A stretch of 26,083 nt of DNA from DYGX01 sp035325905. GTDB taxonomy: Bacteria > Chloroflexota > Anaerolineae > Aggregatilineales > Aggregatilineaceae. Below are positions 1 through 7,169 of the stretch, one piece after another. Made by a program: the position numbers and the translations under genes. The notes beneath the pieces are model-generated. The model was not told where the DNA came from and did not search any database. It saw nothing but the letters and a program-made list of their open reading frames with translations. How positions within the stretch are numbered: position 1 is the stretch's first letter; every line of letters starts with the position of its first letter. Where the stretch lies: positions 1 to 26,083 of the forward strand of contig DAOKYY010000047.1 of NCBI GenBank assembly GCA_035325905.1, read 5' to 3'.

Positions 1-55
1 AACTCCTGTCTTGGCCTTGAAAGGGCCACGTCCTGGTCCTCTAGACGATGGGGGC
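1..55 (-). tRNA. tRNA-Glu(UUC), 3' part beyond the window edge
   Basis: Read on the minus strand from 55 to 1, the sequence begins with acceptor strand GCCCCCA, followed by a D-arm containing TAGAGG. A perfect 5-bp anticodon stem (TGGCC/GGCCA) closes the 7-nt loop CTTTCAA. The loop lies at 17-23 and the anticodon TTC is the complement of 19-21, so it reads GAA and inserts glutamate. The variable loop and the first bases of the T stem are visible; the T loop, the 3' acceptor strand and any encoded CCA lie outside the window. A sigma70-like promoter sits immediately upstream on the same strand. Confidence 0.93.
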
Positions 56-68
56 TGAGTGACGCACG

Positions 69-98
69 ATTCTACCATGCGGCTCCCCCTCGCGTCAA
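69..98 (-). promoter_or_regulatory. promoter of tRNA-Glu
   Basis: On the minus strand there is a -35 box TTGACG (93-98), an 18-bp spacer and a -10 box TAGAAT (69-74). The expected transcription start, near 62, lies about 7 nt before the mature tRNA 5' end, as is usual for tRNA genes. Confidence 0.75.
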
Positions 99-155
99 GG
101 CTGATTCGAGCCGGGCGCGCCTCAAAAGGAGTAGGGAGAGGGCGGCCTATTTTTC

Positions 156-161
156 TATAAT
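156..161 (+). promoter_or_regulatory. candidate -10 box for the MBL-fold gene
   Basis: A perfect TATAAT sits in a short AT-rich patch of an otherwise GC-rich intergenic region, about 110 bp before the ATG at 273. No good -35 match is seen 16-19 bp upstream. The resulting leader would contain a small inverted repeat (CAGGCC at 210-215 with GGCCTG at 231-236) of unknown meaning. Confidence 0.4.
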
Positions 162-272
162 CTTCACAGTCTAACACGGAGCAAGCGGGCAGGAACCGAT
201 TATTCGGAACAGGCCGGCCCTGCCAAAGCTGGCCTGCTGTTTGCCCAACGTTCACACGCCGGAGGAAAGCCT

Positions 273-1040
273 ATGCCGTCACAGTTTTCCTGGACCATCT
301 TGCAAAGCGGGCAGTTGCCGCTCCAACCGGACGGCAGCGTTCGGAGGGGGCTTGAGCATCGCTGCACGACGACGCTGGTCTGGCCGGTGGGCGCGCCGCC
401 CCAGGCTGATAACACGCTGATGATCGATCCCTGCTTCACCCCGGCTGGGTTTGCCCAGGCCGAGCAGGTGCTCGGGCAGCTGAACGTCTCCATTGAGGAC
501 ATTGGAGCTGTTTTTGTGACGCACCTGCACACCGATCATATGCTCCGCCTGCCGGACGGTGTGCCCGCGCCGCGTTTCCGCCCGTTTCGCCCGGTCGCGC
601 GCGGCCCGATCTTCGCGGACATCGAGGCGGAGGCCAGCCCCGGCCACCATCCGGCGCAGGAAGCTCTGCATTTTGAGGATACGGAAGGGAAGCGCGTCTG
701 GGTGGCTGGTGACGCGGTGCTGAGCGCGACGTGGCTCAAGGAGTGGGCTTATTTCTGGCCGAACGGCTACGCGCCGCTTCAGATTGTCGAGACGTGGCGC
801 AGCGTCGCGCGTATCGTGTCGCGGGCCGACGTGATCGTGCCCGGCCACGACGCCCCGCTGCCGGTCACTGCCGAGCTGGTTCAGCACCTGCTGGAGACGT
901 TCCCCCAGGCGGATTACGCGACGCGCTGCCCGGACGTGACCGAGGCGCTGGGCGCCCGCCTGGAGCAGTTGCAGAGCGGCGCGCCGCTGCGGAAGCAGCC
1001 CCCCTTCCACGGGGGGCGTGACATGCCTCTGGCCCGCTGA
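273..1040 (+). CDS. MBL-fold metallo-hydrolase
   Basis: This 255-residue protein belongs to the metallo-beta-lactamase fold hydrolases. The metal-binding signature THLHTDH places His84, His86, Asp88 and His89 at the usual site. Further expected ligands are a His at 125 or 126 in the PGHH segment, Asp147 in VAGDAV and His192 in VPGHD. The family includes lactonases, thioesterases and other hydrolases; the arrangement resembles lactonase-like members, but the substrate cannot be read from sequence. No signal peptide is visible, so it is probably cytoplasmic. The ATG at 273 is supported by GGAGG at 261-265. The gene stands alone on the plus strand between a tRNA and a convergent gene whose stop is only 6 nt away, with no clear terminator between them. 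Confidence 0.9.
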   Translation: MPSQFSWTILQSGQLPLQPDGSVRRGLEHRCTTTLVWPVGAPPQADNTLMIDPCFTPAGFAQAEQVLGQLNVSIEDIGAVFVTHLHTDHMLRLPDGVPAPRFRPFRPVARGPIFADIEAEASPGHHPAQEALHFEDTEGKRVWVAGDAVLSATWLKEWAYFWPNGYAPLQIVETWRSVARIVSRADVIVPGHDAPLPVTAELVQHLLETFPQADYATRCPDVTEALGARLEQLQSGAPLRKQPPFHGGRDMPLAR

Positions 1041-1046
1041 GCGCCG

Positions 1047-2066
1047 TCAGTTGGAATAGGCGTCCAGAATCGCCGGGAGATCGCCGGCGATCTCCAGCCC
1101 GGCGCAGCGTCCTTCGCCGCAGAACACCTCCCGCTCTCCCTGTGGCTCCAGACGAGTCAGCCGCACGGCGACGATCGCGGTCAGGCTCTCGACGATGCGC
1201 GCGACCATCGCGTGACGGTCGGGCGCGCGGATCAGCCCGCCTTCGGCGCGCTCCGCCTCAATCGCCAGCCGGTAGCGCGCTTTTTCGCCGCGCAGGCCGG
1301 TCGTGCCGGTCATCACCCAGTGAACGTGCGAATCGGTCAGGCGCAGCGCCTCGATCTCCGCGCCGGTGTAGGTCGCGAAGCGGTAGAGCGCGCCCGCGTG
1401 CCACAGCCCGACGATGAAGCCGCGAAACGCGCGCCGCACCCACGGGATCAGCGCGACCGACGCGCTCAGGCTGGCGCCCGGCTGCGCGAAATGATTGGTT
1501 TGCATCCAGATATACCCGCGCGGGAACGCCCGGCCCCAGTCCTTCTCGATGTAGCCGCGCCCGCCGCTGAAGTCGATCCGCTCGCCATCGACCGACAGCG
1601 CGCCGTGAATCGCGTGGTCCAGGCTCAGCACGCCGTGATAGCATTCCATCAGCGGCACGAAGCCGTACCAGCCCATCACGCCGGACGACAGCGGCCCGAC
1701 CGGCCAGGGCGTCAGCCCTTCAAAGCGCAGATCGCCCGTGATGCGCTGTCCCTGCCCGTCGAGCGTGAGCGAGAGCCGGTCGGCCTGGAAGTGGTTGGGG
1801 CCGATCCGCAGGTCGAACACCCGCCCGGACGCGCTGAAGTCCGCCAGCGGGAAGCGGTGATAGACCGAGCGCCCGCTCACGCCGTCCAGCACCTGCACGA
1901 ACGCGTGCGAGTCCTCGGCGCGCTTGTGCTTGAAGATGCCGGGGATGACCGCGAAACGGCGATCCCCGCTGGCATTGACCAGCTTGAAGTACCAGCCCTC
2001 GAAGTAGGGCGCGCGGCGGCGCTGGCCGTGGTAGATGGCTGGCTTCCAGGGGGCTAGCAGGTTCAT
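1047..2066 (-). CDS. tocopherol cyclase-like protein
   Basis: This 339-residue protein resembles the tocopherol-cyclase family (the Pfam group of plant and cyanobacterial VTE1-like proteins). Characteristic stretches are the N-terminal YFEGWYFKL (about residues 20-28), the central GFVPLMECYHGV, and GYIEKDWG followed by WMQTNHF. In plants and cyanobacteria, tocopherol cyclase closes the chromanol ring of vitamin E. Bacteria outside the phototrophs carry relatives of unproven activity, and no other tocopherol-pathway gene lies here, so the name should be read as a fold assignment. No signal peptide or membrane segment is evident. The ATG at 2066 has AAGGAG (2073-2078) 6 nt upstream. It lies downstream of the TrpB-like gene on the same strand, separated by a hairpin-forming repeat that may end transcription from that gene. 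Confidence 0.8.
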   Translation of the reverse strand: MNLLAPWKPAIYHGQRRRAPYFEGWYFKLVNASGDRRFAVIPGIFKHKRAEDSHAFVQVLDGVSGRSVYHRFPLADFSASGRVFDLRIGPNHFQADRLSLTLDGQGQRITGDLRFEGLTPWPVGPLSSGVMGWYGFVPLMECYHGVLSLDHAIHGALSVDGERIDFSGGRGYIEKDWGRAFPRGYIWMQTNHFAQPGASLSASVALIPWVRRAFRGFIVGLWHAGALYRFATYTGAEIEALRLTDSHVHWVMTGTTGLRGEKARYRLAIEAERAEGGLIRAPDRHAMVARIVESLTAIVAVRLTRLEPQGEREVFCGEGRCAGLEIAGDLPAILDAYSN

Positions 2067-2101
2067 GCGAAGCTCCTTCGGCGGCGTGCCCGGACTTTTC
2101 A

Positions 2102-2176
2102 GTAGGGGCCGAGCTTGCTCGGCCCACGATCGTTCCCCGTATAGATAGAAACGGGCGGACTAAGGTCCGCCCCTAC
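2102..2176. repeat. 75-bp palindromic element with two hairpins and 8-bp terminal inverted repeats
   Basis: The ends are GTAGGGGC (2102-2109) and its exact complement GCCCCTAC (2169-2176). Inside are two independent perfect hairpins: one at 2106-2125 (9-bp arms, GGGCCGAGC with GCTCGGCCC) and one at 2153-2172 (GGGCGGAC with GTCCGCCC around TAAG). Between them is a short, less GC-rich stretch. The architecture is that of intergenic REP/MITE-like repeats. On the minus strand the second hairpin is followed by GTTTCT and could also act as a terminator for the TrpB-like gene. Confidence 0.65.
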
Positions 2177-2196
2177 AGTTCACAGGCGAGGTGTGA

Positions 2197-3591
2197 TCAG
2201 CCCCCGCCCGCGAGCGCCGCCTCATCGACCTTCGGCATTCGCTCCTGGGCCTCGCGGACGGCTTCGACCGGGTACTCATAATCTTCGAGCTTGCCCTCGA
2301 AGTATGCGTCATACGAGGCCATGTCAAAATGGCCGTGCCCGCTCAGGTTGAACAGGATCACCCGCTCCTGACCGGCCTCCTTTGCTTCGAGCGCCTCCTC
2401 GATCGCGGCGCGGATGGCGTGCGCGCTTTCCGGCGCGGGCACGATGCCCTCGGCGCGGGTGAACTCGACCGCCGCCGCGAAGATCGCGTTCTGGTGGTAC
2501 GCCTGCGCCTCGACGATCCCTTCGTCGTGCAGCAGCGACATGATCGGCGCCATGCCGTGATAGCGCAATCCTCCGGCGTGGATGCCGGGCGGCATAAAGT
2601 CGTGGCCGAGCGTGTGCATCTTGACCAGCGGCGTCATGCCGACCGTGTCGCCGAAGTCGTAGGTGTACACGCCGCGCGTCATGCTGGGGCAGGCGGTCGG
2701 CTCGGCGGCGAGGAAGCGCGTCGCCAGGCCCTTCTCGCGCGCCTCGCGCACGAACGGGATGATCAGCCCGGCCATGTTGCTGCCGCCGCCCGCGCAGCCG
2801 ATCACCACGTCCGGGTAGTCGTCGGCCTGCGCCATCTGGAGCAGCGTTTCTTCGCCAATGATCGTCTGGTGCAGCAGGACGTGATTCAGCACGCTGCCGA
2901 GCGAATACTTGACTGTGCCGCCGCTGGTCGCCGCGCGCTCCACCGCCTCGCTGATCGCGATCCCCAGGCTGCCCATGTTATCCGGGTCGCGCGCCAGAAT
3001 CGAGCGCCCGGCCTGCGTCAGATCGGTCGGGCTGGCGTGGACCGTCGCGCCGTAGGCTTGCATCATGCTGCGGCGGAACGGCTTCTGGTGATAGCTGACC
3101 TTCACCATAAAGACCTCGACCTCGACGCCGAAGAACGCGCCCGCCATCGCCAGCGACGACCCCCACTGGCCCGCGCCGGTCTCGGTCGCGATCTTGCGCA
3201 CGCCTTCCTCGCGGTTGTAAAAGACCTGCGCGACGGCGGTGTTCGGCTTGTGGCTGCCGACCGGGCTGACGCCTTCGTACTTGTAGTAGATGCGGGCGGG
3301 CGTGTCGAGCGCCTGCTCCAACCGGCGCGCGCGGAAGAGCGGGCTGGGCCGCCACTGAGTGTAGACACGGCGCACCGGGTCGGGAATCTCGATATACCGC
3401 TCGGCGCTGACTTCCTGCAGGATCAGCGCCATCGGGAAGAGCGGCGCGAGATCGTCCGGCCCGACCGGCTTCTGCGTGGCCGGATGGAGCACCGGCGACA
3501 GCGGGCGCGGCAGGTCCGGCACGATGTTGTACCAGGCGCGCGGCATCTCGGACTCGTCGAGCACATACTTGGTGTGCAGCTTGTCGACCAT
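2197..3591 (-). CDS. trpB2: TrpB-like PLP-dependent enzyme (TrpB2 type)
   Basis: This 464-residue protein is a fold-type II PLP enzyme of the TrpB2 group (tryptophan synthase beta-like), longer than classical TrpB (about 400). The PLP lysine is Lys115 in GSHKPN, the catalytic glutamate is Glu137 in TETGAGQWG, and the phosphate-binding loop is GCAGGGSN at 265-272. TrpB2 enzymes make tryptophan from indole and serine, usually without tight coupling to TrpA; no trpA lies nearby. The start is the ATG at 3591, because GAGGAG (3598-3603) lies 6 nt before it; an in-frame start 24 nt upstream would place this site inside the gene. The leader is a Trp-specific T-box with its own promoter, so expression should rise when tRNA-Trp is uncharged. 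This supports a tryptophan biosynthetic role over an unrelated lyase activity. Confidence 0.92.
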   Translation of the reverse strand: MVDKLHTKYVLDESEMPRAWYNIVPDLPRPLSPVLHPATQKPVGPDDLAPLFPMALILQEVSAERYIEIPDPVRRVYTQWRPSPLFRARRLEQALDTPARIYYKYEGVSPVGSHKPNTAVAQVFYNREEGVRKIATETGAGQWGSSLAMAGAFFGVEVEVFMVKVSYHQKPFRRSMMQAYGATVHASPTDLTQAGRSILARDPDNMGSLGIAISEAVERAATSGGTVKYSLGSVLNHVLLHQTIIGEETLLQMAQADDYPDVVIGCAGGGSNMAGLIIPFVREAREKGLATRFLAAEPTACPSMTRGVYTYDFGDTVGMTPLVKMHTLGHDFMPPGIHAGGLRYHGMAPIMSLLHDEGIVEAQAYHQNAIFAAAVEFTRAEGIVPAPESAHAIRAAIEEALEAKEAGQERVILFNLSGHGHFDMASYDAYFEGKLEDYEYPVEAVREAQERMPKVDEAALAGGG

Positions 3592-3650
3592 GATGAACTC
3601 CTCTGCGTGGACCAATGAGCGGGTGAGTGTCGCGCCGGGGCAGGGGAATC

Positions 3651-3685
3651 AAAACGCCCGTCCCCTCGGCGCTCAGGGACGAGCG
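3651..3685 (-). terminator. T-box intrinsic terminator
   Basis: On the minus strand, CGCTCGTCCC (3676-3685) pairs with GGGACGGGCG (3655-3664) in a 10-bp stem with one G-U pair, followed by TTTT (3651-3654). The stem could extend outward by pairing ATCA with TGAT, which would consume the 3' arm of the antiterminator. The two structures are therefore mutually exclusive, as expected for a transcriptional T-box. Confidence 0.85.
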
Positions 3686-3900
3686 TGATCAGCCCGTGGT
3701 GCCACCCTGATTAGCCCGGCCCGCGCGCGGCGCGCCGGACTCACTCATTGCGCCTGGATAACGGGAGCGACCCCGGCGCGGCATTGCCTCCGCGCGACTC
3801 CCCGGTCCATTCCGCTCCTGCTGCCGTCCCGCCCTTTCAATCGCCGAGGCGGTTTCCTGTCCGGCGCGGCAGAGCGTACTCCGCCGGTTCGCTGTCGTTG
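3651..3900 (-). promoter_or_regulatory. T-box leader, tRNA-Trp specific
   Basis: The minus strand carries the conserved T-box motif GGGTGGCACCACGG within 3693-3708, flanked by ATCAG and CTGAT, which can pair as the antiterminator. Its TGGC would pair with a tRNA 3' end GCCA, matching the G discriminator usual for bacterial tRNA-Trp. In stem I an internal loop has AGTA (3877-3880) on the 5' side and GAATGGA on the 3' side, exposing the Trp codon TGG (complement of 3807-3809) as specifier. The loop is bounded by CGCTC/GAGCG above and CCGG/CCGG below. The antiterminator is followed by an intrinsic terminator. Uncharged tRNA-Trp is expected to favour readthrough into the TrpB-like gene. Confidence 0.93.
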
Positions 3901-3905
3901 GGATG

Positions 3906-3935
3906 ATGATAGGCGACGTGAAGTATGTTTGTCAA
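3906..3935 (-). promoter_or_regulatory. promoter of the T-box/TrpB-like unit
   Basis: On the minus strand there is a perfect -35 TTGACA (3930-3935), an 18-bp spacer and a -10 TATCAT (3906-3911). Transcription should start near 3899, giving a leader of about 300 nt. The TGA stop codon of the upstream YbaK-type gene (3932-3934) lies inside the -35 box. Confidence 0.85.
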
Positions 3936-4414
3936 GCGATTGTCGCGATCTCGCCGCCCGTCATGCTGACCAATTCGCCCGGCGTCAGGTGGAAGACGGC
4001 GCGCGGCGTCCCGGCGGCGGCCCAGATGTCCTCAAACGCCAGCAGATCGCGGTCGATGAAGGTGCGGAGCGGCTCGCTATGGCCCAGCGGCGGCACGCCG
4101 CCGATCACGAAGCCGGTGCGCTGGCGCACGTAATCCGCATCCGGCTTCTCGACCGGCTCCCCGGCCAGCGCCGCCAGCCGCTGCGGATCGACCCGGTTCG
4201 TGCCGCTGGCGATCACCAGGATCGGCGCGCCGGTCTGCGCCCCACGAAAGACGAGCGACTTGGCGATCTGCGCGACGGTGCAGCCAATCGCGGCGGCGGC
4301 TTCGGCGGCGGTGCGCGTGGAGTCCGGCATTTCGACCACGCGGCAGTGCGCGTAGCCGCGCGCGTCGAGCGCGTCTTGCACTTTCTGGGCGCTGGCGTTG
4401 AGCGCGTCGCTCAT
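3932..4414 (-). CDS. YbaK/ProX-family aminoacyl-tRNA deacylase-like protein
   Basis: This 160-residue protein matches the YbaK/aminoacyl-tRNA-synthetase-associated domain along its whole length. Lys52 in AKSLVF corresponds to the lysine needed for trans-editing in YbaK and ProXp proteins, and GGVPPLGH (105-112) is the conserved loop of the family. Relatives hydrolyse mischarged tRNAs such as Cys-tRNA-Pro or Ala-tRNA-Pro; which substrate applies here is unknown. Its ATG overlaps the TGA of the upstream peptidase gene in an ATGA arrangement, so translation is probably coupled. Its own stop codon lies within the -35 box of the next transcription unit. Length is normal for the family. Confidence 0.88.
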   Translation of the reverse strand: MSDALNASAQKVQDALDARGYAHCRVVEMPDSTRTAAEAAAAIGCTVAQIAKSLVFRGAQTGAPILVIASGTNRVDPQRLAALAGEPVEKPDADYVRQRTGFVIGGVPPLGHSEPLRTFIDRDLLAFEDIWAAAGTPRAVFHLTPGELVSMTGGEIATIA

Positions 4415-6174
4415 GACTCTCCCTCTGTTGTCTCCCCCTCAATCGTCAGCAGGTACAGGCCGTAATCGGCCGGATCGACGTAGCTGATGCGCGTGCCGTC
4501 CGGCGAGACGCGCCACTCGCCGTTGGCGATGCGCAGCGGCAGGTCTTCCGGGTCGGTCAGCGCGCGGTGCTCGCCGGTGCTCACGTCGTACACGCCGAGC
4601 GCGTGCACGTCGGTCGAGCCGTCGAAGCTGAGCGTATACAGCGACTGGTCGTCGCGCCACTGGTACGCGCCGAAGAACGGCAGCTTCTGCGGCGTGGCGC
4701 CCGGCTCGGTACGTAGCAGATAAATTCCACTGGCGTTCGGGTCCTGCTGGAACGGCAGTTGCAGGGCGATATGCGCGCCGCCGGGCGCGACCTTGATATC
4801 GCGCACGTAGCGATAGGTGCCGAGCAGCTGCGGCGCGGGGCTGGCGGCGTCGATGTCCAGCACGAAAAGCTGCGTGTCCGCCGTGTAGACGATGCGCTTG
4901 ACCAGCAGCAGCCGGTGACTGTCCAGCCACATGCCATAGCCGCCCGCCAGGCGGGTCAGCAGGCGGCGCACCTCGCCGTCCAGGTTGCTGACCCAGAACT
5001 CGACGCCCGGCGGCTGCGACTGGCCGGGCAGTAGCTCGCCGTTGACGACTTGCCACAACAGGCGCGATCCGTCCGGCGACACCACCGGATACGTGCCGGT
5101 AAAGACTTCCCAGCGCGCGCCGTCCGTCCGGCGGGTCACTTCCATGTTGCCGCCGCCCAGGTGCCGGACCGTCACCGTGCCGTCCGGCGAGACGCTGGTT
5201 GGCGGCGCATCCTCGACACGGGTGCGCTCCGAGCCGTCGAGCGGCTGGCGGAAGACGCCAGTCTCCTGGCCGGGCACGGCGTCGATGAGGTACAGCGCGT
5301 CCGGGTCGTTGGCCCGCCAGCGCGCGCCGATGTTCCACCCGTCCGCCGAAATCAACTCCTGCGTGACGCGCACGTTCTCCGGCAGCGGATCGAGATGGCG
5401 CGGGGCGGGCGTGTCCGCCGGGGCGCGGAACTCGATCTTCGGCGGCCAGGGGCGGGCGTAGTTGTTGAGCCAGTTGGCGCCGAGCTTGACCTCCGGCTGA
5501 TCTTCGATCGTCATCCAGCGGCGCGGGTTGTCGAGGTCCTGCTCAAAGTCGCTGTCCACCAGGCCGATGCTCGACAGCATGTGCCAGTTGGCGTCAATCA
5601 GCGGGATCGGGTTGTAGGTGAACGCGTAGTCCGGGCTGCGGATTTCGAGATGCAGGTGCGGGCGCGACTGGCAGTTGAGGTCCGGGTCGCCGGTCACGCC
5701 GATCTGCTGGCCGCGCTCGACCCGGTCGCCGCGCACGAAGGGTGGCTGCTGCGACAGGTGGCCGTAGAACGAGGTGTAGCCGGTGCCGGGGTGGTCGAGC
5801 GCCAGCGTATGCGGGCCGGTCTCGAATCCCTCGGCGTCCACATAATCCACCTCGCCATCCGCGATGGCGTAAACTGGCGTGCCGCACGGGGCTTCCAGGT
5901 CGATCCCGAAGTGCATGCCCTGTCCGGCGAAATACCAGACGTTGCCGTAGTTGAAGGCCGAGGTCGTGTTGCCGTAGTGCTGCTCGTAGAGCCAGGTAGA
6001 CGGGCCAGGCGGGTCGAGCAGCGGCAGCGAGAAGGGCGGTCCATCGACTTCCGGCTCTTCGGTGGGCGGATCATCCTGTCCGGCGGCGCGCGGCAGGGCC
6101 GGGGCCGCCAGCAGCAGCGCCAGCGCGCAGATCGCCAGCCGCCTGAGCCAGCCGGGTCGGGTGCGTGTCGTCAT
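4411..6174 (-). CDS. secreted M23 peptidase with C-terminal propeller-like domain
   Basis: This 587-residue exported protein has a signal peptide (Arg-rich start, hydrophobic core at about residues 12-30, cleavage probably near AAG at 31-33). An acidic, Pro-rich linker follows, then a LytM/M23 zinc endopeptidase domain at about 60-185. Metal ligands are His88 and Asp92 in HFGID and His175 in HLHLEI, with His173 the likely catalytic partner. M23 enzymes cut peptide cross-bridges in peptidoglycan. Residues from about 255 to the end form repeated strands with SPDG motifs and xYLLxxE-like ends, resembling TolB/WD40 propeller blades, and may bind a ligand. The ATG at 6174 is preceded by GGAG; a GTG 15 nt further upstream is the alternative. 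It overlaps the YbaK-type gene by 4 nt. Confidence 0.88.
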   Translation of the reverse strand: MTTRTRPGWLRRLAICALALLLAAPALPRAAGQDDPPTEEPEVDGPPFSLPLLDPPGPSTWLYEQHYGNTTSAFNYGNVWYFAGQGMHFGIDLEAPCGTPVYAIADGEVDYVDAEGFETGPHTLALDHPGTGYTSFYGHLSQQPPFVRGDRVERGQQIGVTGDPDLNCQSRPHLHLEIRSPDYAFTYNPIPLIDANWHMLSSIGLVDSDFEQDLDNPRRWMTIEDQPEVKLGANWLNNYARPWPPKIEFRAPADTPAPRHLDPLPENVRVTQELISADGWNIGARWRANDPDALYLIDAVPGQETGVFRQPLDGSERTRVEDAPPTSVSPDGTVTVRHLGGGNMEVTRRTDGARWEVFTGTYPVVSPDGSRLLWQVVNGELLPGQSQPPGVEFWVSNLDGEVRRLLTRLAGGYGMWLDSHRLLLVKRIVYTADTQLFVLDIDAASPAPQLLGTYRYVRDIKVAPGGAHIALQLPFQQDPNASGIYLLRTEPGATPQKLPFFGAYQWRDDQSLYTLSFDGSTDVHALGVYDVSTGEHRALTDPEDLPLRIANGEWRVSPDGTRISYVDPADYGLYLLTIEGETTEGES

Positions 6175-6232
6175 GGTCGTGCGCTCCACTACGCCTCTGT
6201 TCCTGCGCGATACCCGATAGAAACCAGAAGAT

Positions 6233-6251
6233 AACCGCGTTCGGCGCGGTT
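6233..6251 (-). terminator. hairpin, possible terminator after the DUF4203-like gene
   Basis: A perfect 7-bp inverted repeat, AACCGCG (6233-6239) with CGCGGTT (6245-6251), closes a 5-nt loop. It lies between the DUF4203-like gene and the M23 gene. The sequence after it on the minus strand is only moderately T-rich, so termination is uncertain. Confidence 0.4.
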
Positions 6252-6315
6252 GCCCACTCGCCCAACGGGACGCCCGGCGTAATCGGCGCCTGTGTGGGGG
6301 TTCGCTGCGCTGTTG

Positions 6316-7089
6316 CTAGCTGTTTTCCGCTGGCGTGGGCAGTTCGTCGCCGCGCTTGCGCGCCCGTGGTGGCGCGGGACGATCTCCCAGCGCGCGGGCG
6401 AGGTTGTACTGCACCAGCAGCCCGACCCCGGCCAGCAGCGCCATCACCAGCGGGCTAGCGCCCAGCGCCGCGCCGATCAGCATCGCACCCAGCGCCGCCG
6501 TGACCGCGACCAGCAGCAGGTAAAACAGCGCGACCACCAGCGCGCCGCCGATCAATCCGCCGGCGATGATCATCAGCGTCGGGTTCCAGCCGGTTAGCTC
6601 CAGGGCCAGCGACGCGCCGAGATAGGCCCCCGCGCCGAACACGGTCACATCGTGGACGATCAGCGCCAGCAGGCTACCCAGCCCCGCGCCGATCAGCAGG
6701 CCGATCAGCGCGACGACATCGCCCTCGGACGCGCCAAAGCGCGCGCCGATCAGCGCGCCGAGAACCAGGCCCGGCGCCGCGATCAGGAAACGGTAGACCT
6801 TCCAGCCGGCAATCAGCAGGACCAGCCCGCTCAGAATCATACTGGCGCGCACGACTCTGGGCGCGACGCGGACGTGCTCCATCTCCAGATACGCGCGGAC
6901 GCGCTCGGCCAGGGCGCGCGGCGTGCCTTCGTCCGGCGCGCGTAGCTCGTTCTCGACATCATCCACGAACGCCTGGTTGTCCGGCGCGCACCCCGCCAGA
7001 AAGCCGCCGCCCAGCGCGAGCGTGATCAGCAGCGCGCCGAGCAGGGCCAGGCGCTTGATCAGGCCCGGCGAATCGGCCAGCGATCGCAT
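6316..7089 (-). CDS. DUF4203/TMEM198-like polytopic membrane protein with lipobox
   Basis: This 257-residue protein begins with a positively charged, hydrophobic signal ending in LAGC, so Cys34 could be lipidated. A soluble stretch (35-80) with acidic helices follows. Then come about seven closely spaced glycine- and alanine-rich hydrophobic segments between 81 and 230, in the pattern of the DUF4203/TMEM198 membrane family, and a short charged tail (235-257). Function of the bacterial members is unknown. The ATG at 7089 has GGGAG 8 nt upstream; longer in-frame extensions lack such a site and would hide the signal sequence. A promoter is visible at 7134-7162, in the 80-nt gap after the AAA+ gene, so it can be transcribed independently. 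Confidence 0.75.
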   Translation of the reverse strand: MRSLADSPGLIKRLALLGALLITLALGGGFLAGCAPDNQAFVDDVENELRAPDEGTPRALAERVRAYLEMEHVRVAPRVVRASMILSGLVLLIAGWKVYRFLIAAPGLVLGALIGARFGASEGDVVALIGLLIGAGLGSLLALIVHDVTVFGAGAYLGASLALELTGWNPTLMIIAGGLIGGALVVALFYLLLVAVTAALGAMLIGAALGASPLVMALLAGVGLLVQYNLARALGDRPAPPRARKRGDELPTPAENS

Positions 7090-7133
7090 TACGGAAACTC
7101 CCTGGTCATGCAGTTCAGGCGTATTCCAGGCGG

Positions 7134-7162
7134 ATTGTAGCCGGTGCGCGCGGATTTGTCGC
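7134..7162 (-). promoter_or_regulatory. promoter of the DUF4203-like gene
   Basis: On the minus strand, GCGACA (7157-7162, four of six -35 matches), a 17-bp spacer and TACAAT (7134-7139, five of six -10 matches) lie 45 nt before the ATG. Confidence 0.6.
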
Positions 7163-7169
7163 GCCGCGA

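Noticed and set aside
3592..3615. Upstream start of the TrpB-like gene
   Set aside because: It would place the GAGGAG ribosome site of the ATG at 3591 inside the gene, and the added eight residues are not family-like.
2329..3618. 429-codon plus-strand frame opposite the TrpB-like gene
   Set aside because: It is an antisense shadow of a gene with intact catalytic motifs, and is full of Arg/His/Ala/Asp runs.
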